Assembly: GCF_029852145.1 (NCBI RefSeq)
Contig: NC_079970.1
Span: 22,014,331 to 22,078,330, forward strand
Direction of reading: 5' to 3'
DNA: 64,000 bases
Origin: Microplitis mediator
Lineage: Eukaryota > Arthropoda > Insecta > Hymenoptera > Braconidae
Shown here: positions 23,653-35,561 of the stretch, in pieces
Layout of the letters: the number at the start of each line of letters is the position of its first letter
Position numbering within the stretch: position 1 is the stretch's first letter
Program-made: the position numbers and the translations under genes
The notes under the pieces: generated by a model
What the model was told of the DNA's origin: nothing
Seen by the model: the letters and a program-made list of their open reading frames with translations, nothing else
Databases searched by the model: none

Positions 23653-24168
23653 AACGTCGAACTCCAGGGCCAGCATCAGCATATCAGCAGCATCCGTCAT
23701 CAACAGCAGCAGCAACAGTTTCATCATCATCTCCATCATCAACAGCAGCAGCAACAGCATCAACAACAGCAGCAGAAGCATCATCAGCAGCCGCAGCAAT
23801 ATCATCAGCACAATCATCATTTTCGTCATCATCGTCTCTCACAAGGTCAGGCACAGGGTCAATATGGCCTACATGAATTATGTGTCACGGTAGGAACAGC
23901 CGTGCATCCCCAAACAGCCATAGCTTTATCTCCCGTTTTACCACCGCCACTTCCTCCTTCCTGTCACCTTCTTATCACCACACCGAGTATCTATTCAGGC
24001 GTACAGAGGGTGTCTCATCAACCGCCCCCACCTCCTCCTCCTCCACCCCCACCCCCACCGCCAACTCCCGGTGCGCCGGCACTTCCGACCCCTACGGCAT
24101 TAGCACCACAACCGTCGCTTCCTCCATTATCGTCACAGCCGCTGGCCGCTTTCTGGCCCTACGGATAA
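23653..24168 (+). CDS. sm: In-frame 171-codon open extension after the smooth stop codon (readthrough candidate)
   Basis: Directly after the TAG at 23650-23652, the same frame stays open for 171 codons to a TAA at 24166-24168. It encodes a Gln/His-rich block (residues 1-70 of the extension), a short mixed region, a 14-Pro run and the tail PLAAFWPYG. The Gln run mixes CAA and CAG. The Pro run uses CCG, CCC, CCA and CCT, with only the third base varying, as expected if the amino acid is what is kept. I found no donor/acceptor pair that removes the TAG in phase. Other frames are partly open too (the region is C-rich), so a plain 3' UTR is still possible. Confidence 0.45.
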   Translation, partial: NVELQGQHQHISSIRHQQQQQQFHHHLHHQQQQQQHQQQQQKHHQQPQQYHQHNHHFRHHRLSQGQAQGQYGLHELCVTVGTAVHPQTAIALSPVLPPPLPPSCHLLITTPSIYSGVQRVSHQPPPPPPPPPPPPPPTPGAPALPTPTALAPQPSLPPLSSQPLAAFWPYG

Positions 24169-27100
24169 GAGTATCGGAATTTAAACTTTCTGCTGTCAAA
24201 CAGAAGGATTAAAAAAAACGTAAATAAAAATAAAATAGGAAAATAATAATAATAATAACAATAACGATAAAAATAAATTGCATATAAAGAAATGTAGAAG
24301 CAACAAAAAAGATATTAAAAATAAGAAAGTGTAGATGAAGAAAAATATAAATAAACAAGGCTGGACCAACTATATCCAGACGTAGACATGCCTAGAGGTC
24401 CCTCGTCCCGTTTTTTGATTAATTAGTATTGCCGTGGTTCTGGTTAGTTTTGATAACTCATCGATTTATTATTGAACGGGAAAACATCACAATTATCATA
24501 ATATAAAGTGTGATAGATTGCCACAAAATTTTAGAATTGCGTTTTTTTTTCTCAGATACATATCAAATCACGTGGCAATTACGTTTGCTGATTAGACGAT
24601 TTTTTGTCGTTTATAATATTAATATTACTAATAATAATAATCTAATAATAACAACAACGAATGTATGACTTTTCTTACGTTCGGGCTCTACTCTAATGAC
24701 GTCATCTTAACTATTGTTTGCTTTAAATGATAAACACCTGAACCACGTGCTATTAAATATAAAAACTGCCGTGTTTATAATCATTTAAATAACCGTCCAG
24801 GATTACTTCGACACGGGGAAATAAATAAATGAATAATTAAATTTATAAATAAGTTATGATAATAATAATAATGGTATATTGTCAAGTAATGTTGGATTGG
24901 TATATTTAATTGGTTAAACTGGATTTAGAACGATGATTACGCGACTTTACGCGATGTATTTTTGGAGCCACCTCTAGTCCCCGATACTGCGCACCATTTC
25001 CGACGATAATTGCCGCTACTCATTCATTTACCCGCATAGTATGCCGATAGATTTATTAATCAATTGATTCATTAATTTATTTATCCATCTATTAATTGAT
25101 TACTTTCATTATTGTAAATTACCAATTAAATAATAATTTTAAAAATATTTCTTTTTGTATAAAAAAATTCGACAGTTTATTGAAACTCTATTTTATAGAC
25201 GAGCTTACATCAGTAAGCGGCAGTAAATCGTCGTGACTTTTATGAATTTTAAACAAAGAAAAAAAAAAAAAATTATATAAAATATATCTTCTTGACTGCT
25301 ATATTTAAGAACAATAAATTTAATCTTATCACTGGCGTTCACACATGCGGTGGGCTGTAGTGTTCAGATTTCCTAATAACTTTCAAGTAAATAATAAATT
25401 AATATTAATAAAAGTATATAAGTATATACTCGATACTAAATTCTTTATTCGATTTATAATCACGGATCGAATCACGGACTGTGAATTGAATTTTATATAC
25501 TAAAATAATTAAAAAATTACCTTGAACACAACATGATATAATTAGTGTCTCTTGGCAATATTTTGTCGGGTCAAGAGATGTTTTTATAATAAAAAAAAAA
25601 ACAAAATAAAATAAAAAAAATATAATAAATGAAGCAGGTTTTAGATCTCGGATAAAAAAAAAAACATTTTTTGATTAAAAGCGAACCAAATGACAACGCT
25701 ATCAATTAAATTCTTCTAAATTACTCTATAATTGCTATATATATATAAATATATGAGATATCTATTAACAATAAATAAATAATGTAGACGCAACTCGGCC
25801 ATGCATTATATTTAAATAATGACTACAAATAATAATAATGATAAATAATAAAAGTAATAATTATCCGGGCATTGCATACCCCCATGAGACGTAGACAGAA
25901 AAAATAAATAAAATATCACCGGCAATTAATGTCCACTGATCGTGCAAGAGCATGAGAGATGATGAGTGATTGCGCGTGTAAAATTTAAAAAAAATTTCAA
26001 ATGAATTAATAACAGAGTAAGAAAGTGGAATTTATTATTAAGAGTAATAATTTAAATAAATGATTGACGATTTAAATAAAGAACAAATTTATATGTGAGG
26101 CAGGTGTAAAAACAAATATATAACTAGAGTATTTGATAAAAAATACATATGATATTGTATTGCAGAGTTTTTTTTAAATTAACGTGTAATGCAATATGTG
26201 GTCTGATGTATGTACATAGAGAGCTTCAACGATGATTCGCAATGATTTAAATGAACGGAATTGTTTTGGAAAGTGCTTAAGTAGCCTAAACAAAATAATA
26301 ATAATAATGATAAATAATAAAAGTGGTAATTTTAAAAAAATAATGGACTAAATAGAAAAGTAACACGTCGTCCCACGGACGTTTACATACGCTTTGTATT
26401 TTCTATTATCAATTAAATTTTATTACTTTTAAATATTAAAACCAATCTTATTAAATATTATTTTATTTTTCGCGATTAAATCATGATAATTATAATAATA
26501 ATTACTAATTATTAATTATATTTTTATTTTTGATTTTTAAAATTAAATTACTACACATTTGTAAGTGTAGAATCATATCAGGTTAGTATAGATTTAAATG
26601 AGAAAAATTAAAAAAAAAAATTAAACATGTAGACATCCAGCGAATTTTTAATTAATGAGTAAAAAAATAATTAGATGGCGAGAATAATGTCATATCGTAA
26701 GTAATTGTAGGTGTAATGTGTAAAAAAAATTAATTAGGAGTTTTGGAATTAAATCGGGAGTATCGTCATTATTATTTTATAAATTTTTATTTTAAATACT
26801 TTACCTGTAATTAATTTTTATTTATTCTTATTTTAATTATTAATTTTTTGACGGATTTATTAATTTATAAAAATATTAATAAACAAAAAGTTTCTTTCGT
26901 TTTTTTTTGTTTTATCGAGTAGAAATATCGTTTGGATACGGCTGTGAGAAATATACTTTGGCAAAAATATAATTTTTTTGAAAAAAAACAAAATAATAAT
27001 AATAATATAATATAATATATATAAATAAATATATATATATATGTATATCCTCGATTTACAATTCACACGACAATATATCATTAATTATCACTAACACTTA

Positions 27101-28274
27101 AATATCAAGTCAGTTGGAAATAATATTTTATAAAGAATTTTTAAACATAATAATGAGTCATGATAATGGAAAGTTTTTTAGCAACTGATTATCATTATTA
27201 TAATTATCCAACAATCTGGCTTAGATATTTTTACGTGCCAGATTATTTTAATCAATCAAGTAAGAAAAAAAATATACTGAAATAATACAAGCATACATTA
27301 ATCAATTAAAGTAATTAGAGAAAAAGAAATGTCGATCAATTTTTTTTTCCTCTTCTATTTATACAAAATTTAAATAAAAAAAAAAAAACTGCGTTTAGCA
27401 ATGAAAAAATAAAAAAATAATGTAAATTATTTTAATTGACTTAGTAGTTGAGACGCTTAAATGATACCCTCGTGATTAAATCACGTTGAGATGCGAATAA
27501 AAATAGTGGCGGTTTTTATCAAAGCGCGTCTACTTTTAAATAAAAATTCAAAAGCCAAAAAAAAATAAACTGAAATGAAAAGTAAAAGTAAAGTATAAAT
27601 AAAATAAAAGTAAAGTATGAATTTGAAATTTTTAAAGTAAAAATAAAATCTGCACATTAGACTGTCGCTTATTTTCTGATAAATAAATTGTACATTAATT
27701 TACTAATTAATTAATTAATTAATTACTAACATTTAAAATTTTTAGTCTACATTACAACGAACGTTTGCAATTATTTTAAATCCGATAATTTTAAACCGGA
27801 TTTAAATAATAGTATGGCGGGAAAATAAAATGATTTTTTTAAACGTAAATTATTTAAATATTTAATTAAAATAATTATTTGCTAAATTACGAGCCATTTA
27901 ATATTCAAATAAATAATTAACGTTAAAAAAATACCATTAATTATATTTTAAATGAATTGTGTATCCGTTTGATTAACGAAATTTTATTTCGTTTAATTAT
28001 TCGTCTGTTGACGAGTATTGAGTTTGCATTTGCTTTCATTTTATTTAAATAATAATTAATATTTAAACAAATAAAAGACATACCGAAAGATATTAAACTC
28101 TATATTTAAACAGAAAAATAATAAAATTAAATTAAACGAGCGCGTAAATTTAAATGCGCTGTAACTAATCAAGACTATACCATACACCGGTAGAAAATTT
28201 AAGTCAATAAAATATTTAACTAAATTGCCAATTATTAAAAACATCCTTTATTTTTTATTTGTTCTAAACGTTCA

Positions 28275-28318
<44 letters not shown>

Positions 28319-29344
28319 GTATATGTAAATATATACATAGTAATAATCATTATATTTTTGTTCAAATTACGATGGATTATTTGCAGTATTAAGCAATCAT
28401 CTTCCGGTGAATGGAATACAAATTATGTACAAAATCAAATCTTATTGTATTTAAAATAATCTGATACATATATGACATATATTAAACAAATAAAAATATT
28501 CACACACATATACATTATACAAATATATAAATATACACAGGCGTATTGTAATTGTAATAATAATGATAATTAAAAATAGAAAAAAAAAATAAATAATCAG
28601 ACAGTAAGAAAATTTTTGATGTCTGTAATATTTATCAAGGTTGTAAGAACAAAAACAAAATGATTTAAACTGTGTCGATAATTATTCTAAAAAAAGCGGG
28701 CGAAAGATTTTTATTTAAAAAAAAAAAACTAATGCATATCCCATCTATGTGTATATATTTGAAGAAAGAATAAGTAATGTATGGTACACTTTTATCAAAT
28801 GATACTGTAGTAATCTATTATTTATAAATTCCAATTTTTTATAAAAAAATTGGAGTATATACTTACATTAATTAATTAATTAATTGATGGACATTGCGTC
28901 TTAAAAAATGAAAAAAGAAAAAAAACAATGGTATTAGAATTAATGTCTTGTTAGTAATTAGTATAGAAAAACATATCGCTATTATTATATTATTAATCAT
29001 GATTTATATAATTTAATTATTAATAATTGATTTCTATTAATTAATAATTATTACGATTGTTACAATGTATTGTCATTATTGGTTATCATCTTCATCGACA
29101 GTTGATTATTATTGTTCAATTTATAATTTAGTTATCAATTATGTTTGTAAAAAAAATAATCTATTTTAAAATTGTAACGCTAAAGCGCAATATTGCTCGA
29201 CATACGTCACAATTACTCGGATAATTAAATTTATTATAGCTATTAAATTCTTAATTACATGTTTTAAATCTTCTTAATGGTAATTTTAATATTTTATTTC
29301 AACACTTAATCACTACGGATTATATAAATTACACAGCTACATAT
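24169..29344. other. smooth 3' UTR and AT-rich intergenic DNA
   Basis: From 24169 the sequence is AT-rich, with (AAT)n runs (24243-24260, 24850-24870) and many AATAAA hexamers. The block 24360-24600 is less AT-rich and may be conserved 3' UTR. Beyond about 25.2 kb I see only AT-rich sequence, A and T homopolymers, and TTAATTAA-type simple repeats (27706-27724, 28868-28885). I found no convincing exon on either strand. Confidence 0.4.
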
Positions 29345-29600
29345 ATAGATATATATATATTAGGGGTGGACGAATAGTTCAAATATACAAATTATTCGTA
29401 TCGAAACAAATAAAATAATTCGAAAATATTCAAATTGTTCGTAAATTTTCGAATAATTTGTAAGCTTTCGACCTATTCGAAAATTTTTTTTGAACAGAAT
29501 TATTCAAAAACTTTCGGATACTTATAAAATTTACGAGTAATTCAAAAAGTTACGAATAATTTGGAAAGTTTTGATCCGAACTCGATTCGTACATCCCTAA
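29345..29600. repeat. Repeat with TTAGGGGTGGACGAAT...ATTCGTACATCCCTAA ends
   Basis: The ends are imperfect inverted copies of each other, and the interior consists of ATTCGAAAATT/GAATAATT units. Related sequences lie at 15144-15500 and 44281-44500 (TTAGGGATGTGCGAATCG). It sits next to the MITE at 29614 and shares its TA-rich flank. Confidence 0.6.
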
Positions 29601-29613
29601 TATATATATATAT

Positions 29614-30201
29614 TAGGGTGAGCCAAAAAAACCAACCTATCGAATTTACGTCTTTAAAAGGACCTATATATCTAGAAAAAAACTCTCCCATCGGGCGAAA
29701 TTTTTAGCTCAATTTTAAAAGGTGTCGGTAGCCATTTGAAATTTCCCATTTAAATAACATGCAAAAAATTTTTTTTTATTAAAAATATTATAACTTTTGA
29801 ACCGTGTGAGATAAAAATTCGGCTCTCGAATATTCTTGTATGGCATTAAATTTCTTTAGAAAAAGTCCTGGGAGTCGAATTTGTAAACTTGATATTTCGT
29901 ATACTAACAGGCCATCAAAGTTTAGAATAAACAGAATCATACAAATTTAAGGCTTTATTTGGATTTTCCAAATACTTTTCTTTTATTGTGATATCGATCA
30001 CAATAACAATCGTTGTTATCGATCGATAACAAATATTATTTGTTACAACGTGGATATTGTTGGTGATTTCATTGCATTACATGTAGAACAAATTTTCTTT
30101 TAAAATTGAGCTAAAAATTTTGCCCAATGGGAGAATTTTCTTTTCGATATATAGGTTCTTTTTAAGACATAAATTCGATAGGTTGTTTTTTTTGGCTCAC
30201 C

Positions 30202-30204
<3 letters not shown>
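29614..30204. mobile_element. 591-bp MITE, TAGGGTGAGCC ends
   Basis: The left end TAGGGTGAGCCAAAAAAACC and the following ACCTATCGAATTTA are inverted at the right end (TTCGATAGGTTG, then GGCTCACCCTA). Inner arms around TTTTAAAATTGAGCTAAAAATT also pair. It is flanked by TATATATA on both sides, so the duplication cannot be told from the microsatellite. The TAGGGTG ends resemble the elements at 10980 and 33348. Confidence 0.8.
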
Positions 30205-30257
<53 letters not shown>

Positions 30258-30380
30258 ATCCAAGTAATTTATGTAAAATATATTTTTACATTAAATAAAA
30301 TTAATAATCTGAGTAATTAGTATTGCAATAGAGCGTTTAGCGAAGCCAAGTATTACCGGTGTCATTTACCTGTCCCTCCC

Positions 30381-30476
30381 TTACATATCAGGTTGTAGTA
30401 AATCCAAACTATCTTCTGTCATATCAATGTATGTAGTGTTAGTGAACCGTATATCGGTTGATAGGAATCCTAATCC
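30381..30476 (-). CDS. Exon-like 32-codon frame with stop, unassigned (possible 3' exon)
   Basis: On the minus strand a good acceptor (CTTATTTCAG) at 30477-30486 is followed by an open frame that begins GLGFLSTDIRF and ends SLDLLQPDM before a TAA at 30383-30381. Base composition is clearly less AT-rich than its surroundings. A donor-like CAG/GTAAAT lies further on (30370). I do not recognise the protein. It could be the last exon of an alternative transcript of the upstream minus-strand gene (stum) or of another gene. Confidence 0.3.
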   Translation of the reverse strand, partial: GLGFLSTDIRFTNTTYIDMTEDSLDLLQPDM

Positions 30477-30590
30477 CTGAAATAAGACCGGGAGTATTTA
30501 TTTACAAATTTAATAACAATACTGCGTATTGTTGAAACAAAAAAAAATATTAATAAATAACTCCCCAGTCTAAGACCCGTCCCTAAAAAC

Positions 30591-30654
30591 CTAGTGTCCT
30601 CTTCATAATAATCTGGACCTGGAGCATTCAGGTCCTTGCTCTGTCTTCCCATCG
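30591..30654 (-). CDS. Exon-like segment, unassigned (MGRQSKDLNAPGPDYYEEDT)
   Basis: The minus-strand acceptor TTTTGACGCAG is followed by CG ATG and a 21-codon frame with a balanced, coding-like composition. It ends at AG/GTTTTT, the same kind of donor used by stum exon 3. The only open frame needs two leading bases, which matches the phase of stum exon 6 (ends with one spare base). The frame also stays open through the following 100 bases. Function unknown; a spliced non-coding RNA is an alternative. Confidence 0.35.
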
Positions 30655-31453
30655 CTGCGTCAAAAGACAAACTAGATGTAATATAACAAGATTTATTGAT
30701 TATACATATATAAATATAAATATAAATAAATAAATAAATATATATATATATATACGTATATATATATATTATACATATACATATATATTATACAATATTA
30801 AAATACAAATCAATACGTGAAATATGATTTTAAAAAACTGTATCATAACGGGAAATTAAAATTTTGTTATTTTAAAAATTTTAATTTTAATTTGGGTGGA
30901 TATTTATTTATTCAATAAATAATAAATTTAAGTATCTGACAAATACGAGAGATACAAGGATTCGTTTAAATTGAATTATTAATCCGGTGATTTGCGAGTA
31001 ACCACCCGTCCCTTTATAATAAATTATTGCCCGTTATGCCGCGGTACAATGCGTATAAATTTAAATTTAAATGTATTTTAATGCTATAGAGGTATAATTA
31101 TTAGTACAATAATAAAAAATATAAATAACATTAACACACGAATGATAAAAAAAAGAAAAATATATAAAATTATAATTGAAATTAATTAAACAGAATAATC
31201 AGTATACAATTACATGTACACAAATTTATATAACAAACATATACACGCTCAATCACTCTTACTCTACATACTTTTGTTGCGATGCCATTAAACTTACAAT
31301 TAATACTAAAAAAAAAAAGAATAAATAAATTATAAAAAAAAATAAAAAATATGTAAACGTAAATGTGTGTGTAATTATATACATTTATAAATATTTTTAT
31401 TTATATATAAGTATTTTATTTGGATATATATTTATAAATGTATATAATTACTT

Positions 31454-31720
31454 ACACAGAAAAAAAATGATTTTTTGGCGCGAAAAATTTTTACTCGCCC
31501 GAAAAAAATTTTTACTTCGCCTAATCCGGGTTCAAAAAAATTATATATCATTATATATTTTTTTTTTACCTGTAAAAAAATTTTTTGTATAAAAAAAAAA
31601 TTTTTTTAGGTGAGAAAAAAATTATTGCGCCAATAAATTCTTCCAAGTCTTAAAAAAATTAAAATTTTCAGTTGGTAGTGAAAAATATTTATTGCGCCAA
31701 AAAATCCATTTTTTCTGTGT
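31454..31720. repeat. Foldback repeat, ACAGAAAA...TTTTCTGTGT family (copy 4)
   Basis: It starts ACACAGAAAAAAAATG with ATTTTTTGGCGCG and ends TTGCGCCAAAAAATCC, then TTTTTTCTGTGT. The arms agree over about 25 bases, making this the cleanest copy of the family in the window. Confidence 0.7.
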
Positions 31721-31778
31721 AGCATTGTACTGTATGTCGTACGCTCTAATGTTGTTTAAAGAGTTATTTGCGAGTCAA

Positions 31779-31837
31779 TTACATGTGCCTAGCAGCCCTG
31801 AGCACCCTACCAAGTGTACCACTGTCTAGATGAAAAT
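31779..31837 (-). CDS. Exon-like terminal segment, unassigned (FHLDSGTLGRVLRAARHM)
   Basis: A minus-strand acceptor (TTTGTATATTTAG) precedes 59 bases that read, after two leading bases, 18 codons and a TAA. The entry phase again suits stum exon 6. Composition is richer in GC than the flanks. It could be an alternative last exon of stum 2.5 kb beyond the main one, but it is short and unproved. Confidence 0.3.
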
Positions 31838-33347
31838 CTAAATATACAAAATAATATTTAAAATATAATAATAATATAATGATAATGATGATGAATAAAA
31901 GGATAAAATACTTGAGCGAGTGAGCGAGAGAGCGAGAGGCTAGATGAGAAAAAAAACTGGTGAACAAACAATAATTGCGATAAAGCATTTTAAGCGTAAT
32001 TTTATTTAAATAATCATGTATATTTAATAGCCAGCACAATTATCTGGTCCTATTTTTTGGGAGTCAGTTAATTTATTTATTTACTCATTTTTTTTTTTTT
32101 TCTATTTTTTTTCCTCGTTTTTAAATTTGCCAAGAAATGTATTGCCTACTCAATTAGGGGTATATATTAAATAATATATGAAATACAAGAGATTTAAATG
32201 AATATTTTAAATTATCTGTTGCCTTGATAGATCCATTTTTTAATTATAAAAATTATTTTAATTTCACTGAGTTTAAAATTATTATTTTCTTTAAAACAGT
32301 CATCTGTCATTAACATTAACGATCATTAATATAAAATATATATTTATCATACAATTGATATTAAAATTTAAAAACTAATGATCGGTATTCCATAATTACT
32401 CTTACGCTGACACTCACTCGCCAAATATTTTTAAAAACAATCTAAAAAAAAAAAATAAATGAAATATAAATAATAATTCACCACCAATAATAAAGTAATT
32501 AAAAAAAAAGTCATAAACACAGACACTAACAAATTGATCAACAAATACACTCTTTACTCACGACCGACAGCAAAAGATAACAGCGGAAAAAATTCAAAAA
32601 AAAATTTTTAAAAACTATAATTACTGTATACAGTAAAAAAAAAAAATGCTTTTAGCTGCTAGCGTTTACGTAGAATAGATAAATTTATTTTAAGTTTTAA
32701 AATATAATTAATATTACGATAAGGTAAAAAAAAAAAAAAAACAAAATATCAGCCGCTATCACTTACTCTGTAACACATACACTGTAACATTATATTAACA
32801 TTATATACTGCGAATTGATACATATGAAATCACATTAAACATGTACTACTCTTATATATATCTATATATACATATCTCTATATATATAATCATTGATTAA
32901 CAATTTTACACCCACACTACCAATTCAATTCCAATCTTTACCTTTATCATTGAAATATTTTTTATATTATTATATTCTATATATACGTAAAAAAAAATAT
33001 GAAAGATAAACAATATTTATTAAAAAGGTAATTTAAAATTTTGTTTAAACTTATAAATTAAAAAATGATAAATTGCCTTATATATTTTATTAAAATTTAT
33101 TTTAAATTCAAAGATTAACGTATACGTCATATTTACAACACGATACATCATTTTCACTGGAATACAATGTTAAGCGTGCATTAGTTATTATAAAAAATAT
33201 ATACATATATATTTATTTATATATATACATGTATATATATTTATAATAAGGGATTGATTTAAAATTATCCTTTAAAAATTTATATATACAGGCTTTCATT
33301 GAAAGCATAAGTATCGGAGTTATCTGTTACTGTTGTAATATATATAT

Positions 33348-34200
33348 TAGGGTGTGTAATTTTAGGGCAACTTTTTTTTTTTCAATGGACTACTAATTTC
33401 TATTCTTGCAGGAAGTGGCTCATCGCGATTTTCTATTTTCCATTTAAATAGCGGGAAAAAAATTTTAAGTTTGGAATTTTATACCTCGGGTCAGGATATA
33501 TTTTTGTAGGAAATTTAACGTTCTACAAAAAAAATCTCTTATCATTTTTTGATAAATTCATCTGCTCATAAGTTATTTGAGCTTGAAATCAAATTTATAG
33601 TAAATTTCGAGATTTTTTTACTTTTTCAGCGAAACTATTAGACTTATCACTGAATGTCACTGAATCTTTTTTGTAGACAATTTTATTTCCGACAAATTAA
33701 CTCTGATAAAGTTTTTTAAAATTCCGCATTGTTTTCTAGTTATTTTCATTTTAATGTCAAGCTCTTGAAAAAAAGTGTTCTTATCGATTTCAAGAACTTG
33801 GGATTAAAATGAAAATAACTAGAAATCAATGCGGAATTTCAAAAAACTTTATCAGAGTTAATTTGTCAGAAATGAAATTGTCTACAAAAAAGATGCTTTG
33901 AAATTTTGTGATAAGTCTGATATTTTCGCGGGAAAAGTAAAAAAATCTCGAAATTTACTATAAATTTAACTTCAAACTCAACTAACTTTTGAACAGATGG
34001 ATTTACGAAAAAGTGATAGACTTTTTTTGTAGAGCGTTAAATTCCCTAGAAAAATATATCCTGTCCCGAGGTAAAAAATCCCAAACAATTTTTTTTTTCC
34101 ATGTTATTTATATAGGAAATAGAAAATCGCGATAAGCCCCTGCAAGTATAAAAGCCAGTGATGCGTAGAAAAAAAAGTTGCCCTAAAATGACACACCCTA
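33348..34200. mobile_element. 853-bp MITE, TAGGGTGTGT ends, just beyond the stum stop
   Basis: TAGGGTGTGTAATTTTAGGG and the following CAACTTTTTT on the left are inverted on the right (AAAAAAGTTGCCCTAAAATG, then ACACACCCTA). The arms pair over most of the element, with the centre near 33780 (AAGTGTTCTTATCG). No clear direct repeat remains at the flanks. It ends 87 bases from the stum stop codon. Confidence 0.8.
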
Positions 34201-34287
34201 TCATACAAATATATATATAAATATCAGACGGAAGAATAAGAGATGAGTATATAGAATACAATAGCAGGAAGCCAATCATTCGGGAGA

Positions 34288-35510
34288 TCAACGAGCCCGT
34301 TCCATTCCACGAAGAGCTTGAGTAGGTACTCCAGGTGGAGGCAAAACTGCATCAATACTTCCTCTAGCTTCGACGTCATTGTTACTAGCCTCAGCGGCTT
34401 TGAATCGTTTCCACTTTCCTATAGAACAAAATTCAATGAAATAAAATTTTTATGATACTTGATACCAGCAGTTCAGTAAAAAGTCATTAATGCAATCAAT
34501 CATCAATACACTTACTCGCTAAACGTATCATCGTGACACCCCACCAGATACTCCAACCCCATCCGACCAGACAAAAGAGTACAGTAAAAGCTTGGCTGAC
34601 TCCAACAATAATATCGACAATAAATGCGCCTAGTCGTGATTTAGCACTAGCTGTCGCAGCAAACCGAGGCTGACCGACGCATAAATTAAACAACCCACTC
34701 CACAGAGTACCTATTGCACAATAAATACAGTAATGAAGTTGAGTAATTGATAATTACAAGGTAATTATCATTAATAGACTTGTCTGAGTGATTAGACAGG
34801 CAGATAGACAGTCGATAGTCACCTGTACCGGGAAGGAGGACATTCCAAACGAGGCAGAACCAGGCCAGTGGGACGGGAAGACAGGGAATGGCAGCCCGCA
34901 TCACGGAGTTGTGCTCAATCAGAACATCCGGGATCTTGGATTTCTGCTCCTAATGGATTATTGATAGCAGTAATAATGATTAATCGGTTATTACCTCATT
35001 CTATGGTCTTCACTTAATACAATATTCAAGTAAATTACGTCCGCTAGATTGATAATTATTATTGAGTTTAATTTAGGTAAATTACCTCCGAGAGTGGCGG
35101 TGGTGCGACGCTCGTTAAACTGTGTTTGGCACGTACGTTCCTGGTGGTCTCTTTGGGTTTGCAGGAACAGCAACTGGGCCATCGGCACCAGCTTAAACTT
35201 GGCTTACATAAGAAACAGCAACTTTTTTCAGGACGACAGCAGCTTGTCGTTTCTGCTGGTGCTACCCGTGAACGTCCTCGCAGATTTCTATCAAATAAAT
35301 AATTACTATCATTAAATCAGTCATCAATAATTAACAAGAACCAAGACTTTTTTTCCTGCTGATTTCTAATGCTAAATATTTCATTTTAATTGAGGGTAAA
35401 TAACTAGGACTATAATTTATTATTAATAGTAAAGTAAAAACCTGCAGCAGGCTGGCTTCAAACGGGACCAAGCACTTGGTTTTTTTGTGGCACCCGTAGC
35501 TCCTTGTTCA

Positions 35511-35561
<51 letters not shown>

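Noticed and set aside
23582..23893. 103-codon frame overlapping the smooth stop codon in another phase
   Set aside because: It reads CAG/CAT repeats as Ser/Ile runs, does not continue the RRM exon, and the in-phase frame has a better codon pattern.
23880..24212. 110-codon Ser/Thr-rich frame overlapping the proposed readthrough region
   Set aside because: In the Pro tract the first two bases of each CCN codon are fixed only in the other frame. I keep this as a caveat to the readthrough claim, not as a gene.
31785..32039. Reading the 86-codon minus-strand frame as one protein
   Set aside because: Its upstream part is AT-rich Ile/Leu sequence that looks intronic. Only the last 59 bases after a splice acceptor look like an exon.
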